The notes: generated from the sequence alone by a model not told the origin. Shown: positions 1 to 9,622, counted from the stretch's first letter. The stretch is 64,000 nt of DNA from Microbacterium oxydans (GCF_000956405.1 NZ_JYIV01000024.1:99104-163103), one strand, 5' to 3'. Made by a program: numbers and translations.

Positions 1-923
1 GTGGTGCCGTCGTCGCCCGTCGCGGTCAGTATCCGGGTCGCGTCGTCTCCACCGGCGACGCCGCCCGTCGCGATCGCAGGCACGGCGATGGCCGCCGAGT
101 TCAGGTCGCCTCGGCGAAGAGCCTGGGCGGCCCGTGCCACGGTCGCGGACGACGAGGGGCGATCGCCGGGCTTCTTGGCGATCATCGCCATGACGAGGTT
201 CTGCACCGGGATCGGCACGGTCGGAGGCAGCGGCGGCGGCTGCTCGTTGATCTGCGCCATCGCGATGGCCACCTGCGACTCGCCCGTGAATGGACGCTTG
301 CCCGCCAGGCATTCGTACGCGACGATGCCGAGCGAGTAGGTGTCTGTCGCGGGGGATGCCGGATGACCGGATGCCTGCTCGGGGGAGAGGTACTGCACCG
401 TGCCCATGACCTGTCCGGTCGCGGTGAGCGGAACCTGGTCGGCGATGCGGGCGATGCCGAAGTCCGTGATCTTGACGCGGCCGTCCGGGGTGATCAGCAG
501 GTTGCCGGGCTTGATGTCGCGGTGCACGAGGCCGGCGGCGTGCGCAGCCTGCAGAGCGGATGCCGTCTGAGCGACGATGTCGAGCGTCTTGTCGGCGCTC
601 AGCGCTCCGTCGCGTTCGAGAACGGTCGAGAGCGCTTCGCCTGGCACGAGCTCCATGACGAGGTAGGCGCTGCCGTTCTCCTCGCCGTAGTCGAACACGC
701 TGGCGATGCCCTCATGGTTGACGAGAGCGGCATGCCGGGCCTCGGCACGGAAACGCTCGAGGAACCCGGGGTCCCCCATGTACTCGTCCTTGAGGATCTT
801 GATCGCGACGGTACGTCCGATGACGTGATCCGTCGCTTCCCACACCTCGCCCATGCCACCGATCGCGATACGCGACTGCAGCTCGTAACGACCACCGAAC
901 GACACACCCTGCGTCGGCCTCAT
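1..923 (-). CDS. pknA: Ser/Thr protein kinase, N-terminal part (C-terminus outside window)
   Basis: Eukaryotic-type Ser/Thr kinase, cut by the window edge after about 307 residues. Visible in order: glycine loop IGGMGEVW (21-28), ATP lysine in VAIKIL (Lys42), catalytic loop HRDIKPGN (Asp136), DFGIAR and the activation/P+1 segment [10 protein letters not shown]. The ATG at 921-923 overlaps the TGA of the upstream transpeptidase gene (ATGA), so translation is coupled. In Actinobacteria a kinase directly after rodA-pbpA is normally PknA, with PknB next; that assignment is by gene order, because the membrane segment and any PASTA domains lie outside the window. Expected role: phosphorylation of cell-division and wall-synthesis proteins, opposed by the PP2C phosphatase encoded in the same operon. 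Confidence 0.9.
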   Translation of the reverse strand, partial: MRPTQGVSFGGRYELQSRIAIGGMGEVWEATDHVIGRTVAIKILKDEYMGDPGFLERFRAEARHAALVNHEGIASVFDYGEENGSAYLVMELVPGEALSTVLERDGALSADKTLDIVAQTASALQAAHAAGLVHRDIKPGNLLITPDGRVKITDFGIARIADQVPLTATGQVMGTVQYLSPEQASGHPASPATDTYSLGIVAYECLAGKRPFTGESQVAIAMAQINEQPPPLPPTVPIPVQNLVMAMIAKKPGDRPSSSATVARAAQALRRGDLNSAAIAVPAIATGGVAGGDDATRILTATGDDGT

Positions 924-2374
924 CTGCCCAGCACCGCCTCTATGACCTTCTTCGCAATCGGAGCGGCGATGGTGTCGCCGCTGCCTGATTGTCCCTGTCC
1001 GCCGCCGTCTTCGACGACGACCGCTACTGCGACCGCGGGGTCGTTCGCCGGCGCGAAGCCGGTGAACCACAACGTGTGCGGCCTGTTTCCGTTCTCTGCG
1101 GTGCCCGTCTTACCGGCCACGTCGATCCCGTCTATTCTTGCACCCTGGGCCGCGCCCGTTGCGACGCTCGCGACCATCGCGGCCGTCACGTCGTTGGCCA
1201 CATCGGCCTCCATCGCGCGTCCGAACTCACTGTCCTGGAACGCCTTGATGACAGAGAGGTCGTTGCCGATCACGGCATCGACCATCCGCGGATTCATCAC
1301 GATGCCGTCGTTCGCGAGACCTGCGGAGACCATGGCCATCTGCAGCGGGGTCGCGGTGACCTTCCCCTGACCGAAGCCGGTCAGTGCGGTCTGTGCGTCG
1401 TCGAGAGCACGAGGGTAGCTGGAGGGCGTCGACGTCAGCGGCGTGTCGAAGGACTGGTTGAAGCCGAGCTTGTCGGCCATCTCGCGGATCGCGTCGTCGC
1501 CGAGTTCGACCGCGAGCTCGGCCATGGGGATGTTGCAGCTGAGGCGGATCGCCTCGGCGATCGTGACCGTCTCGCCGGGGCCGCAGGCACTGCCCCAGGC
1601 ATTGGAGACTCGATTGGACGACCCGGGAAGGGTGTAGACGGCCGGGTTGGGCAGCGTCGACTCCGGCGTCCATTTGCCGCTCGCGTATGCCGCAGCCGCG
1701 ACCACGACCTTGAAGGTCGAACCGGGAGGGTTCAGATCTCCGGCGATCGCACGGTTGGACAGCGGCTTGTTCGCATCGGCCACCAGCTGGTCGTACGTGG
1801 CATTCGCGGCGTCCGCGTCGTGCGTCGCCATCAGGTTGGTGTCGAATCCCGGCGTGGACACCATGGCGAGGATTCGTCCGGTCTTCGGGTCCATCGCCAC
1901 GACGGCGCCCTTGAGGCCGCCGAGGGCTTCATAGGCCGCTCGCTGCGCCGCGGTGTTCAGCGAGAGTTCCACGCTGTACCCCCGCTGCGGCTGACCGGAG
2001 AGGATGCGCTCGACCTCGCCGAGGAAGGCGTTCGATCCCGTGCCGGAGAGCTCGGCGTTCATGGCCTTCTCGATGCCGGTGCTCGATCCCAGAGCCGGGT
2101 TGAAGTATCCCGTCACGGGTTCCCAGATGGGGGCATCCGCGTAGGTGCGCTGGAACTGGTAGCGGTCGTCGCTGGGCACCGAGCTCGCGATCGCGACGCC
2201 GTCGACGATGATCGATCCGCGCTGGATCTCGTAGCTGTCGAGCTGGGTGCGCTTGTTGTTGCCGTTCTGGGCGAGAGCATCGGCCTCGACGACCTGGATC
2301 CAGCTGGTCGCGGCGAACAGTGCGATGAACATGAACAGCATGATGATGCTGAGGCGGCGGAGTTCCTTCGTCAT
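920..2374 (-). CDS. pbpA: Penicillin-binding protein transpeptidase (PbpA-like, class B)
   Basis: Class B PBP of 484 aa with one N-terminal membrane helix (about residues 7-27) and a C-terminal transpeptidase domain. The active-site motifs are readable: SxxK in PPGSTFKVV, SxN in SCNIPMAE and KTG in AGKTGTAE. It cross-links peptidoglycan outside the membrane and pairs with the SEDS protein encoded just upstream (1 nt between the two genes). Its stop overlaps the start of the kinase gene. Length and context match PbpA of the actinobacterial rodA-pbpA-pknA-pknB operon. Confidence 0.95.
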   Translation of the reverse strand: MTKELRRLSIIMLFMFIALFAATSWIQVVEADALAQNGNNKRTQLDSYEIQRGSIIVDGVAIASSVPSDDRYQFQRTYADAPIWEPVTGYFNPALGSSTGIEKAMNAELSGTGSNAFLGEVERILSGQPQRGYSVELSLNTAAQRAAYEALGGLKGAVVAMDPKTGRILAMVSTPGFDTNLMATHDADAANATYDQLVADANKPLSNRAIAGDLNPPGSTFKVVVAAAAYASGKWTPESTLPNPAVYTLPGSSNRVSNAWGSACGPGETVTIAEAIRLSCNIPMAELAVELGDDAIREMADKLGFNQSFDTPLTSTPSSYPRALDDAQTALTGFGQGKVTATPLQMAMVSAGLANDGIVMNPRMVDAVIGNDLSVIKAFQDSEFGRAMEADVANDVTAAMVASVATGAAQGARIDGIDVAGKTGTAENGNRPHTLWFTGFAPANDPAVAVAVVVEDGGGQGQSGSGDTIAAPIAKKVIEAVLGR

Positions 2375-2375
2375 G

Positions 2376-3761
2376 TCAGCCGATCACCACCCGGGGTTGG
2401 CGCCGCACACCGTCGGAGATACGCAGCAGCAGAGCCACGATGAGCCAGTTGGCCACGAGGGAGGATCCACCCGCTGCGAGGAACGGGGTGGTCAGACCGG
2501 TCAGCGGGATGAGGCGGGTGACACCGCCGACCATGATGAACACCTGCAGGGCGATCGTGAACGAGAGTCCGGTGGCGAGCAGCTTGCCGAAGTCGTCCTG
2601 ACCTGCGAGGCCGATGCGCATGCCGCGGCTGACGAACACCATGTAGAGGCAGAGGATCGCGAACAGTCCGATCAGTCCGAGCTCTTCGCCGAGGCTGGTG
2701 ATGATGTAGTCGCTGTGCGCCAGCGGGGTGACCTCAGGACGGCCCTGACCCCAACCGGTGCCCATGAGACCGCCACGGGCGAGACCGAAGAGACCCTGCA
2801 TGGGCTGGTAGCCGGCGCCATCGGGGTCGACCTTGTTCGCATCGAAGAGGAAGAGCCAGTTGGTGAAGCGACCCTGCACGTAGCTGAGGATCTGCGTCGC
2901 GAGTGCGACACCGGCCACGACGAGGGCCAGGCCGATGAGTACCCAGCTGGTCTTCCCGGTCGCGACGTAGAGCATCGCGACGAACATCCCGAAGATCAGG
3001 GTTCCGGTGCCGAGGTCGCGCTGGAACACGATGATCCCCAGCGAGATGAGCCAGACGACGAGCACGGGGCCGAGCTCGCGCATCCGGGGCCAGGTGATGC
3101 CCAGCACCCGCTTGCCGACCGATGTCAGGCTCTCGCGCGTGCGGACCAGATACCCGGCGAAGAAGATGGCCAGGCAGATCTTGGCCAGCTCGCCGGGCTG
3201 GAACGCGAAAGCTCCGCCGAGCGACACCCACACGGCCGCGTTCGCGTCGGGGATGCGCAGCCCGGGGACGAAGGGCAGCAGCAGGAGCAGGATTCCGGCG
3301 AGGCCGAAGATGTACGTGTACCGGAAGAGGACGCGGTAGTTGCGCAGCAGGATGACGACCACGATCGCACCGGCGAGTGAGATCGCCGTCCACGCGAGCT
3401 GCTTGGTCGAGTAGGCGTTCCAGCCGGTGTTCTTGAAGGCGATGTCGATGCGGTAGATCATCGCGATGCCGAGGCCGGTGAGCAGCGTCGCGATCGGCAC
3501 CACGAACGGATCCGCGTCCGACGCCACGAAGCGCAGCACGATGTGCAGGGCGAACGCGAGGGCGGCGAGGCCACCGCCGATCGCGAGGATCATCGGGTCG
3601 ATCACACCGAGCGCGCCCAACTGCACGAGTGTGAGCGCGGCACCGCTGATCACACACGCGAACAGCAGCAGCCAGAATTCGCGGTTGCGCTGGCTCTGCG
3701 GCATCCGGATGCGCTTGAGGGCCTTGATGACGCTGGTGTCGGCCGCGACGTCGGTGCTCAT
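2376..3761 (-). CDS. rodA: SEDS peptidoglycan glycosyltransferase (RodA/FtsW family)
   Basis: Polytopic membrane protein of 461 aa, hydrophobic nearly throughout. It carries the SEDS signature segments GRGGLMGTGWGQG-like, the HSDYIITSLGEELG loop and the C-terminal PFLAAGGSS stretch. It polymerises lipid II into glycan strands and works with the adjacent class B PBP. The start at 3761 overlaps the stop of the phosphatase gene by 4 nt. RodA rather than FtsW is preferred from the pstP-rodA-pbpA order; sequence alone does not separate them. Confidence 0.93.
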   Translation of the reverse strand: MSTDVAADTSVIKALKRIRMPQSQRNREFWLLLFACVISGAALTLVQLGALGVIDPMILAIGGGLAALAFALHIVLRFVASDADPFVVPIATLLTGLGIAMIYRIDIAFKNTGWNAYSTKQLAWTAISLAGAIVVVILLRNYRVLFRYTYIFGLAGILLLLLPFVPGLRIPDANAAVWVSLGGAFAFQPGELAKICLAIFFAGYLVRTRESLTSVGKRVLGITWPRMRELGPVLVVWLISLGIIVFQRDLGTGTLIFGMFVAMLYVATGKTSWVLIGLALVVAGVALATQILSYVQGRFTNWLFLFDANKVDPDGAGYQPMQGLFGLARGGLMGTGWGQGRPEVTPLAHSDYIITSLGEELGLIGLFAILCLYMVFVSRGMRIGLAGQDDFGKLLATGLSFTIALQVFIMVGGVTRLIPLTGLTTPFLAAGGSSLVANWLIVALLLRISDGVRRQPRVVIG

Positions 3762-5059
3762 CCCTCACCCCCCGCCGGGGTGTCGACAGGAGTCGGCATG
3801 GGCGAGGGCAGCGGCGTCTCGATGACGTTCGCGTCCGCACCGGCCTTGAGCCGGTCGACGATCGCCATCGCGTCGGACAGCGAACGTGCGGTGATCGTGC
3901 GCTCCACCGATGCCCGCTGATACGGCGGCAGGTTCGCGAGCAGGATGTCGGTGTCCTGGATCGGAGTCGACAGCGTGATCGGGCCGATGTTCTGCTGCAC
4001 GCCCTGGAAGATCACGACGCTGTCCTCATCGGCTCCGATGAAGTACCGGGTCTGGGTCCAGCTGTAGGCGGCGAAAGCTGCGACGCCGAGCATCACGATC
4101 ACCACGAGAGCGCCGGCGATCCACCCGAGACGGCGGCGCTTGGCGCGGCGGCGATCCTCTTCGATGAGCTCCTCGAGGTACTCGGGTGCCGGCTCGAAGT
4201 GGCTGGGTTCGTTCGCGGCCTGCCGCACCGGGTGCAGCCAGTTGCTGCGCGGAGCCCGGACCGGAGGCACGTACACGCCGTCGGGGTTCGAGGCGGAGCC
4301 GACGATGGTGGGGGTTCCCGAGTGGATCGGGTGCTGCCCGCCGACGTCGACCAAGACCATCGTGACGTTGTCCGGTGCGCCGCCGTCGAGTGCCTGCTTG
4401 AGCAGGATGTCGGCCGTGCGCCCCGGGGCGAGGCCGAGCTGCATGGCCTTGAGGATGTGGGGCTCGTCGACGACTCCTGAGAGTCCGTCGGAGCAGAGCA
4501 GCCAGCGGTCGCCGGGCTGCGTGTGCATGACGAACATGTCGAGCTCGGGGTCGGAGTCCATGTCGCTGAGCACGCGCATCAGCACGGAGCGGCGCGGGTG
4601 GTAGCGCGCCTCCTCCGGGGTGATTCGGCCCGAGTCGACCAGACGCTGCACGAAGGTGTGATCGGCGGTGATCTGCGTCAGGGCGTCGTCGCGATAGAGG
4701 TAGATGCGCGAGTCGCCGATGTGGCCGATGACGGCGTACTCGTCGACCATGATGATCGCACTCAGCGTGGTGCCGAGACCTGCCAGTTCCGGACGGTCCT
4801 TCGCGGCGCGGATGAGGTCGCCCGCGGCCGTGGTCGCCGCGGCCTGCAGCGAGGCCTGCGCGTCCTCCGTCGTCGCATAGGCCTGGTCGAGGGGCTCGAG
4901 GCGCTGGATCGCGATGCTGGAGGCGACGTCACCACCGGCGTGCCCGCCCATGCCGTCGGCGACGACGAAGAGATTCGCCCCGGAATAGCCGGAATCCTGG
5001 TTGTTGGAGCGGACCTTCCCGGTATGGGAGATCGCGACGCTCGAGCCCTCGAAGACCAT
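3758..5059 (-). CDS. pstP: PP2C-family Ser/Thr protein phosphatase
   Basis: 433 aa. The N-terminal PP2C domain (about 1-235) carries the metal-binding motifs RSNNQDSGY, VADGMGGHAGG, GDSRIYLY, CSDGLSGVVDE and DNVTMVLV. A basic linker (RRRAKRRR) is followed by one membrane helix (about residues 312-333) and an extracytoplasmic tail. It dephosphorylates substrates of the operon's kinases. The ATG at 5059 lies 7 nt after the upstream FHA gene, and the gene ends overlapping rodA. This is the usual actinobacterial organisation. Confidence 0.95.
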   Translation of the reverse strand: MVFEGSSVAISHTGKVRSNNQDSGYSGANLFVVADGMGGHAGGDVASSIAIQRLEPLDQAYATTEDAQASLQAAATTAAGDLIRAAKDRPELAGLGTTLSAIIMVDEYAVIGHIGDSRIYLYRDDALTQITADHTFVQRLVDSGRITPEEARYHPRRSVLMRVLSDMDSDPELDMFVMHTQPGDRWLLCSDGLSGVVDEPHILKAMQLGLAPGRTADILLKQALDGGAPDNVTMVLVDVGGQHPIHSGTPTIVGSASNPDGVYVPPVRAPRSNWLHPVRQAANEPSHFEPAPEYLEELIEEDRRRAKRRRLGWIAGALVVIVMLGVAAFAAYSWTQTRYFIGADEDSVVIFQGVQQNIGPITLSTPIQDTDILLANLPPYQRASVERTITARSLSDAMAIVDRLKAGADANVIETPLPSPMPTPVDTPAGGEG

Positions 5060-5066
5060 GCCGGCG

Positions 5067-5591
5067 TCAGGCTCGCAGCTCGAAGGTCGTGGCGCCCACC
5101 TTGATGGGGGTGCCGAGCGAGAGGGCGACCGGCGAGCCGGAGACGCGCTGACCGGCGACGAAGGTGCCGTTGGTCGAGTCGAGGTCCTGGATCGCCCAGG
5201 CGTCGCCGCGCAGCATCAGGCGCGCGTGGTGGCTGGAGGTGTAGTCGTCGCGGATCACGAGGGCGGACTCGCTGGAGCGGCCGATCGTGAGGGAGTCGGC
5301 GCTCAGCGGCAGCTCCAGGCCCGCCTTGGGGCCCGAGGTGATCACGAGCCGCTTGGCGGTCGCGACCGTCGCCGGGCCTGTGGAGGGGCGGGCGGAGGCG
5401 GGCTTCGCGGCGGGTGCCGCGGGTGCCGCCGTCGGCGCTGCAGCGGGGGCTCCCGCCGCCGCCTCGGCCGGGAGCTTGCGCACGCGCACGCCGAACAGGT
5501 CTGCCCGGAGCGAGTACACCACCCCGAACACGAAGAACCACATCAGGAGCAGGAACCCGATGCGGAGCAGAAGGAGGATCAGTTCACTCAA
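5067..5591 (-). CDS. fhaB: FHA-domain protein with N-terminal membrane anchor (FhaB/FipA-like)
   Basis: About 174 aa. The first residues form one membrane helix (LILLLLRIGFLLLMWFFVF), followed by an Ala/Pro-rich linker and a C-terminal FHA phosphothreonine-binding domain with LTIGRSSES and SSHHARL. The best start is TTG at 5589-5591, inside the TGA of the preceding gene (TTGA overlap). An upstream in-frame ATG would add about 70 basic residues that merely mirror the neighbouring gene in another frame. Expected to bind kinase-phosphorylated partners in division and wall synthesis. Confidence 0.88.
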   Translation of the reverse strand: MSELILLLLRIGFLLLMWFFVFGVVYSLRADLFGVRVRKLPAEAAAGAPAAAPTAAPAAPAAKPASARPSTGPATVATAKRLVITSGPKAGLELPLSADSLTIGRSSESALVIRDDYTSSHHARLMLRGDAWAIQDLDSTNGTFVAGQRVSGSPVALSLGTPIKVGATTFELRA

Positions 5592-6313
5592 CCGAGGGCT
5601 CCGAACGCTCGGGTGGCGTCGTCGTCCCTGGGGGCTGGACGCGACGGTGCGGCCACGGGGACGATGCGGAACACCAGATCGGTGCGACCGATCGTGATCG
5701 TGGTGTCGGTGGGGAGCGCGGCTTCGCGCAGCTTCTGACCGTTCACCTTCGTGCCATTGGTGGAACCGAGGTCGCGCATCATGGCGCGCTCCCCGTCCCA
5801 CAGGATCTCGATGTGCTTGCGGCTGGAACCGGCGTCGGCGATTGTGATGTCGGCATCCGAACCGCGTCCGATCACCGTACGGGCGCGCGAGATCGAGTGG
5901 CGGCGGCCGTCGACGTCGACCACGGCCTGCCAGCTGACGCGGCCCTCGACCGTTCCGGAGCTGACGCGCACCGTGCCGGTGGCGACCTTCTCGTCGGCCT
6001 CGAGGGTGATCGAGAGCGGCCCGGCGAAGCTGTACCCCTGCGACGAGGCGTGCTTGGTCAGCAGAGCGTGCAGCTCGTCGGTGAGAGCGCCGCCGAGTCC
6101 ACGCATCCGCTCCGCATCGTCGGCGCTGAGGCGAACGATGTAGCTGTTGGGCGCGATGATGCGGTCGCGGCTCACGACCGCAGCCTTCGTATCGGCCTCA
6201 CGCCGCAGCGCCGAAGCGATCTCCACAGGCTGGATGCCGCTGCGGAAGGTCTTGGCGAACGCGCTGTTCACTGCGCGCTCGAGACCTTTCTCAAAGCTGT
6301 CAAGTAGTCCCAC
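5588..6313 (-). CDS. fhaA: FhaA: DUF3662 + FHA domain protein
   Basis: About 241 aa from GTG at 6311-6313, which follows an AGGAG motif at 4-5 nt. The N-terminal GLLDSFEKGLERAVN segment and the following ~120 residues match the DUF3662/FhaA N-domain. The C-terminus is an FHA domain (VIGRGSDADI, SSRKHIEI, STNGTKVNG). In mycobacteria FhaA binds phosphorylated MviN and regulates peptidoglycan precursor export; the same role is inferred here. First gene of the minus-strand wall operon; the region 6314-6458 separates it from the divergent tRNA-Leu and should hold both promoters. Confidence 0.9.
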   Translation of the reverse strand: MGLLDSFEKGLERAVNSAFAKTFRSGIQPVEIASALRREADTKAAVVSRDRIIAPNSYIVRLSADDAERMRGLGGALTDELHALLTKHASSQGYSFAGPLSITLEADEKVATGTVRVSSGTVEGRVSWQAVVDVDGRRHSISRARTVIGRGSDADITIADAGSSRKHIEILWDGERAMMRDLGSTNGTKVNGQKLREAALPTDTTITIGRTDLVFRIVPVAAPSRPAPRDDDATRAFGALG

Positions 6314-6458
6314 TGGGCTCCTCTGGCATGCCGGCTGGTAGGGACATCGTAGCCAGGTGTCCTGGGGGAACGCCGCCGAAGACCCCCGTCGAGTGTGCAA
6401 CGAGCCCGAAAACGCATGATATCTTTGGGAAGTTGAGTTCTTCGGAACGAGACGACTC

Positions 6459-6541
6459 GCGCGAGTGGCGGAATGGTAGACGCGCTGGCTTCAGGTGCCA
6501 GTGTCCTTATGGACGTGGGGGTTCAAGTCCCCCCTCGCGCA
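6459..6541 (+). tRNA. tRNA-Leu (anticodon CAG)
   Basis: A cloverleaf can be folded by eye. The acceptor stem GCGCGAG (6459-6465) pairs with CTCGCGC (6534-6540), with discriminator A at 6541. The D-arm region contains TGGCGGAATGG. The anticodon stem CTGGC/GCCAG encloses loop TTCAGGT with anticodon CAG. There is a long variable arm as expected for Leu, and the T-loop is GTTCAAGTC. CCA is not fully encoded. A direct repeat that also bounds the right side of the putative island begins at the last acceptor base, so this is the likely integration site. Confidence 0.95.
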
Positions 6542-6622
6542 CAGCGAGGCCCTGTTCGTTTTTACAGGGCAATCTGTTCGTGAATGAAAGAGCCGGTCAG
6601 GTCGAGAATCTGACCGGCTTTT
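6540..6622. repeat. Left copy of ~82-bp direct repeat (putative island boundary)
   Basis: Starts with CACAGCG at the tRNA 3' end. It contains two hairpin-forming segments (GCCCTG/CAGGGC and AGCCGGTCAG/CTGACCGGCT). The same arrangement recurs in the same orientation at 33457-33540 with about 11 differences over about 82 aligned positions. The interpretation as an attachment-type boundary is inference; two related terminator blocks would be the simple alternative. Confidence 0.75.
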
Positions 6623-6624
6623 TC
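6590..6624 (+). terminator. Rho-independent terminator after tRNA-Leu
   Basis: Perfect 10-bp stem AGCCGGTCAG ... CTGACCGGCT with an 11-nt loop, followed directly by TTTTT. Typical intrinsic terminator for the tRNA transcript. Confidence 0.85.
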
Positions 6625-6672
6625 TGTATCCGGTGAAGTTGGTCGTGATCGAGCGAGAGGCATGCGGAGACA

Positions 6673-8076
6673 GTGAACCCGCCGTTCCAGCTTCGGGCAC
6701 ACCACGCCAGTGACGACCCGCTGCTTCGCGATGGCCGTGCGGCGCGAGCACTGAGGGTGCTCGTGGACGCATCAGTCTGGGTGAGGGTCCAAGAGAGCGA
6801 CGACCTTCCCGACATCCTGCTTCGAACGCTGGTTCTGAGCGAGCGGATAACCATGACCCTCTATGGAGACGATGGCCCGCCGGATGGGGTCGAGCGTCGG
6901 CCGATGGATTCGTTGTTCGGCGGCGGGGAAGCAATCGGCTGGACAGTCGTCACGAAGACAGACGACCAGACGGTCCCGTACGAGATCACGACAGCCACCA
7001 CCAAGCGGGTTGCGGGTGGGGCTCTCTTCGAGGGCCAGGTCTTCGAAGCGAGAATGATTCTTGGACAAGAGCGGGATGCGGCAGATGAACGCGATGCTCT
7101 ACTCATTACCGTGGCTCAGGAGGTCGGCGCCGATCTGCTGATCACAGAACGCGCCTCCCTCCTCGACACTCGACTGTTGGAGAGGGGGAACTGTCAGGTC
7201 GCAGGGCCGGCCGACGCACTGGCGCTGGTCGCCCTCTACCTCCGGGCTTCCGGAGAGTTCATCACCGCGAAGCTCGATTCATGGAGCTTCACGGCCACAC
7301 CGACACGCTTCTACCAGCAGATGGCGGAGGCGCACATTCCGTCATTCGCGGGTTTCGTTCGTCGCGGGGATGGTCGTGTAACTGCAGCCCGACTCCTGAC
7401 TGTGCTGAGTCGTGCACGCTCGCTGTTTGCGGCCCGGGATCGCATCGCCCTTCTGACGAGCGAGCCGGCGACGGAGGACATCGCGGAGGAGATCTCGCTC
7501 ACCTTCACCCACGCCCTCGTGGATATGGTCGCGTTCCATGATGTTCTCGCACGTGTCGTCAACGAGTGCTTGAAGCAGCCAGAGACCGAACCTCAGCGGA
7601 TCAAGTGGCAGAACCATGCGTGGTGCGAGCGGGCTATTGATCAGTTCCCTGAGCTCCGGGCTCTCTGGAGTGCGGACGGGTACGCGAAGCGCCTTAATCA
7701 CGCCATGCGGGTCATACGCAACGAGATTCACGATGTCGCGCCGTCCATCGTCCCCTTCAGAGATGAGCACGGAGCTGCCCAAGTGGGATTGGCTTTCCAT
7801 TTCGACGTCGGGTCGCGGGTACGGGCGTCGCTGGACACGCTCGTTGATCAGCGGAACTACGGAGTCCGGCAGGTGTTCACCGACGGTCATCTGATTGACC
7901 CACATATCTTCTATGAGTTCGTGTTGCCATGGATGCTCCGTTCGGTCGATGACATCCTGACGGCGCTGCTTCGCCGCCTGCCGGAGCGTGCGCAGGCTGA
8001 GCGGTCAGTCTTGCTTCCGGAAGCTGTTAGAGATGATGCTCTGCGCTCCCTCGCGCGAGTCCCGGCACACCAGTAG
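6673..8076 (+). CDS. Unknown protein, possible PIN-like + HEPN-like architecture
   Basis: 467 aa, family not recognised. The N-terminal ~210 residues resemble a PIN-type fold in pattern: a hydrophobic strand with Asp (LVDASVWV), several acidic positions, and a late ADLLITERASLLD segment followed by a helix. The C-terminal ~230 residues are helical and contain RNEIHD near residue 350, which resembles the RNxxxH-type motif of HEPN ribonucleases. GTG start at 6673 after CGGAGA. It is the first gene inside the putative island, transcribed away from the tRNA. The domain ideas are pattern-based and need profile confirmation. Confidence 0.6.
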   Translation: MNPPFQLRAHHASDDPLLRDGRAARALRVLVDASVWVRVQESDDLPDILLRTLVLSERITMTLYGDDGPPDGVERRPMDSLFGGGEAIGWTVVTKTDDQTVPYEITTATTKRVAGGALFEGQVFEARMILGQERDAADERDALLITVAQEVGADLLITERASLLDTRLLERGNCQVAGPADALALVALYLRASGEFITAKLDSWSFTATPTRFYQQMAEAHIPSFAGFVRRGDGRVTAARLLTVLSRARSLFAARDRIALLTSEPATEDIAEEISLTFTHALVDMVAFHDVLARVVNECLKQPETEPQRIKWQNHAWCERAIDQFPELRALWSADGYAKRLNHAMRVIRNEIHDVAPSIVPFRDEHGAAQVGLAFHFDVGSRVRASLDTLVDQRNYGVRQVFTDGHLIDPHIFYEFVLPWMLRSVDDILTALLRRLPERAQAERSVLLPEAVRDDALRSLARVPAHQ

Positions 8077-8195
8077 TTACGTTCGGCGGTTTTGGGGGTC
8101 CTCGTAGGCGGGCCGTCGACGGATACCTTGCGGCACATCGCATCGGTCCATGATTCTGTAGTTGGACCCGCCGCACGCCTCGATAGCCTTGGCGC

Positions 8196-8546
8196 ATGAC
8201 GGACAACGGAAACATGCACCCGTTCGAGCCGACCATTCGGGCCGCGGTCAATGCGGTGGAAGCGAGACTCCCCGAGATCCGGGCGGCGAAGGAGTCGCAC
8301 CCGGACCGGTGGCAGGCGCTGCACCTTGAGTCCTTTTGGAACGGGGACGCAGCGCTTGTGGTGTTGAAGCCGCGGAACGTCCGCCCCACGGACATGACGG
8401 TCACGGCAGACGGTGATCTGCAGGAGTACATGGGCGGGCACGGAGCCGTAGCTGTTCTTCTTCGCAATGCTGCGACGCACATCGTCGTGGACTGCAACGT
8501 GGAGACCGCGCGAGTCCAGATGACGCTGCCAATCACTGCGCTCTAG
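8196..8546 (+). CDS. Hypothetical protein, 116 aa
   Basis: Small soluble acidic protein with no membrane segment, Cys pairs or recognised motif. ATG at 8196 with no strong Shine-Dalgarno sequence; TAGCCT lies a few bases upstream and could be a -10 element giving a very short leader. It lies between the PIN/HEPN-like gene and the DUF4236 gene on the same strand, with about 120 bp upstream and 59 bp downstream. Function unknown. Confidence 0.6.
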   Translation: MTDNGNMHPFEPTIRAAVNAVEARLPEIRAAKESHPDRWQALHLESFWNGDAALVVLKPRNVRPTDMTVTADGDLQEYMGGHGAVAVLLRNAATHIVVDCNVETARVQMTLPITAL

Positions 8547-8605
8547 ACGACCCGTCGACCGCCAGTAGGGTGCATCTGAAGACATGACAACCAGTGAGGG
8601 TGACC

Positions 8606-9622
8606 ATGGGGTTCAAGGTCCGTAAATCCATCAAGATCGCGCCCGGCGTGCGCTTGAACGTCTCGAGCAAGAACGTCGGGCTATCGGCAGGTGTGCGGGG
8701 AGCGCGCGTGAGCGTGAATACCAATGGGCGCACGACGCGCACCGTCGGGATTCCGGGCACCGGCATCTCGCACACGTCCACGACATCGACGAAGAAGCGC
8801 GCTTCCTCCGCTCGACAGCCGGTACGCGCACCGCAGCCCGTTCGCCCGCCGGTGCCCAAGAAGATCAAACCCGGGCTCACCGCTCCGGCGTGGGAGAAGC
8901 AGCTGTTCAAACAGCTCTCGGGCACCCCGGATACGACTGCGATTCACGCCGTTGGGCAGCAACACCCTGTTGCTGTGGCCACCGCAGCGATGGTGGAAAT
9001 TCTTCGGGTCGTGGGACCCAACAAGGATGCAGGGCGTGCCCGCGTGCTCCTCGGATGGCTGTTTGATACGGGCTATGACCCGTCCCGGGACCCGTTCATC
9101 ATCAAGTACCTCGAAAGCCCCGAGATCAGCATTCCGGTGGCGACGGGAGTGACCGCAGAGATGCCCTGGGACCGGCAGGCGATGGGACTGTTCGTCGCAG
9201 AACTGGAACAGGCGAGCGGGAACCTCCCACGTGCCATCGCGGTCGTCGAGAGCCTGGACCCGACCACGGTCGCCGCCGTGTCACTGGCGGAGCTCTATGC
9301 CGAAGCTGAGCGGTGGGCTGATGTCGTCGATCTCACCAACGGCCTGAGCAACGACGATGTCGCTGCGGCCTTCCTTCTTATCCAGCGCGGGACCGCGCTT
9401 CGAGAGCAGGGCTACTTCGAGGCTGCACGCGAGGCGCTGAAAGAGGCGCTGCGGCCACGGTCACGACCTGTCGAGCTGAGGCACCTCGCGTTGGTCGCGC
9501 GCGGGCACACGTATCTCGCGGAAGGCAAGAAGGCGATGGCACGGAAGGACTACGAGCGGGTGATGGCTGACAACGCCGCATACCCGGGCCTCAAGGAGAT
9601 GCTCGAAGCCGCTGCCAGCTGA
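8606..9622 (+). CDS. DUF4236-domain protein with TPR-like C-terminal region
   Basis: 338 aa from ATG 8606 (GAGGGTG just upstream), preferred over an in-frame start 12 nt earlier. Residues 1-60 match DUF4236 (MGFKVRKSIKIAPGVRLN, RTVGIPGTGISHTS). A Pro/Lys-rich linker (about 65-95) leads to a helical region of about 240 residues. Its repeats have TPR character (ADVVDLTNGL..., FLLIQRGTALREQGYFEAAREAL, RGHTYLAEGKKAMARKDYE). DUF4236 is a small beta-rich domain of unknown function common in mobile and accessory regions. Likely a scaffold or interaction protein; role not known. Confidence 0.75.
   Translation: MGFKVRKSIKIAPGVRLNVSSKNVGLSAGVRGARVSVNTNGRTTRTVGIPGTGISHTSTTSTKKRASSARQPVRAPQPVRPPVPKKIKPGLTAPAWEKQLFKQLSGTPDTTAIHAVGQQHPVAVATAAMVEILRVVGPNKDAGRARVLLGWLFDTGYDPSRDPFIIKYLESPEISIPVATGVTAEMPWDRQAMGLFVAELEQASGNLPRAIAVVESLDPTTVAAVSLAELYAEAERWADVVDLTNGLSNDDVAAAFLLIQRGTALREQGYFEAAREALKEALRPRSRPVELRHLALVARGHTYLAEGKKAMARKDYERVMADNAAYPGLKEMLEAAAS

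Noticed and set aside
6314..6458. Consensus promoter for the wall operon or tRNA
   Set aside because: No clear -35/-10 pair could be chosen in either direction, so no specific promoter is annotated.
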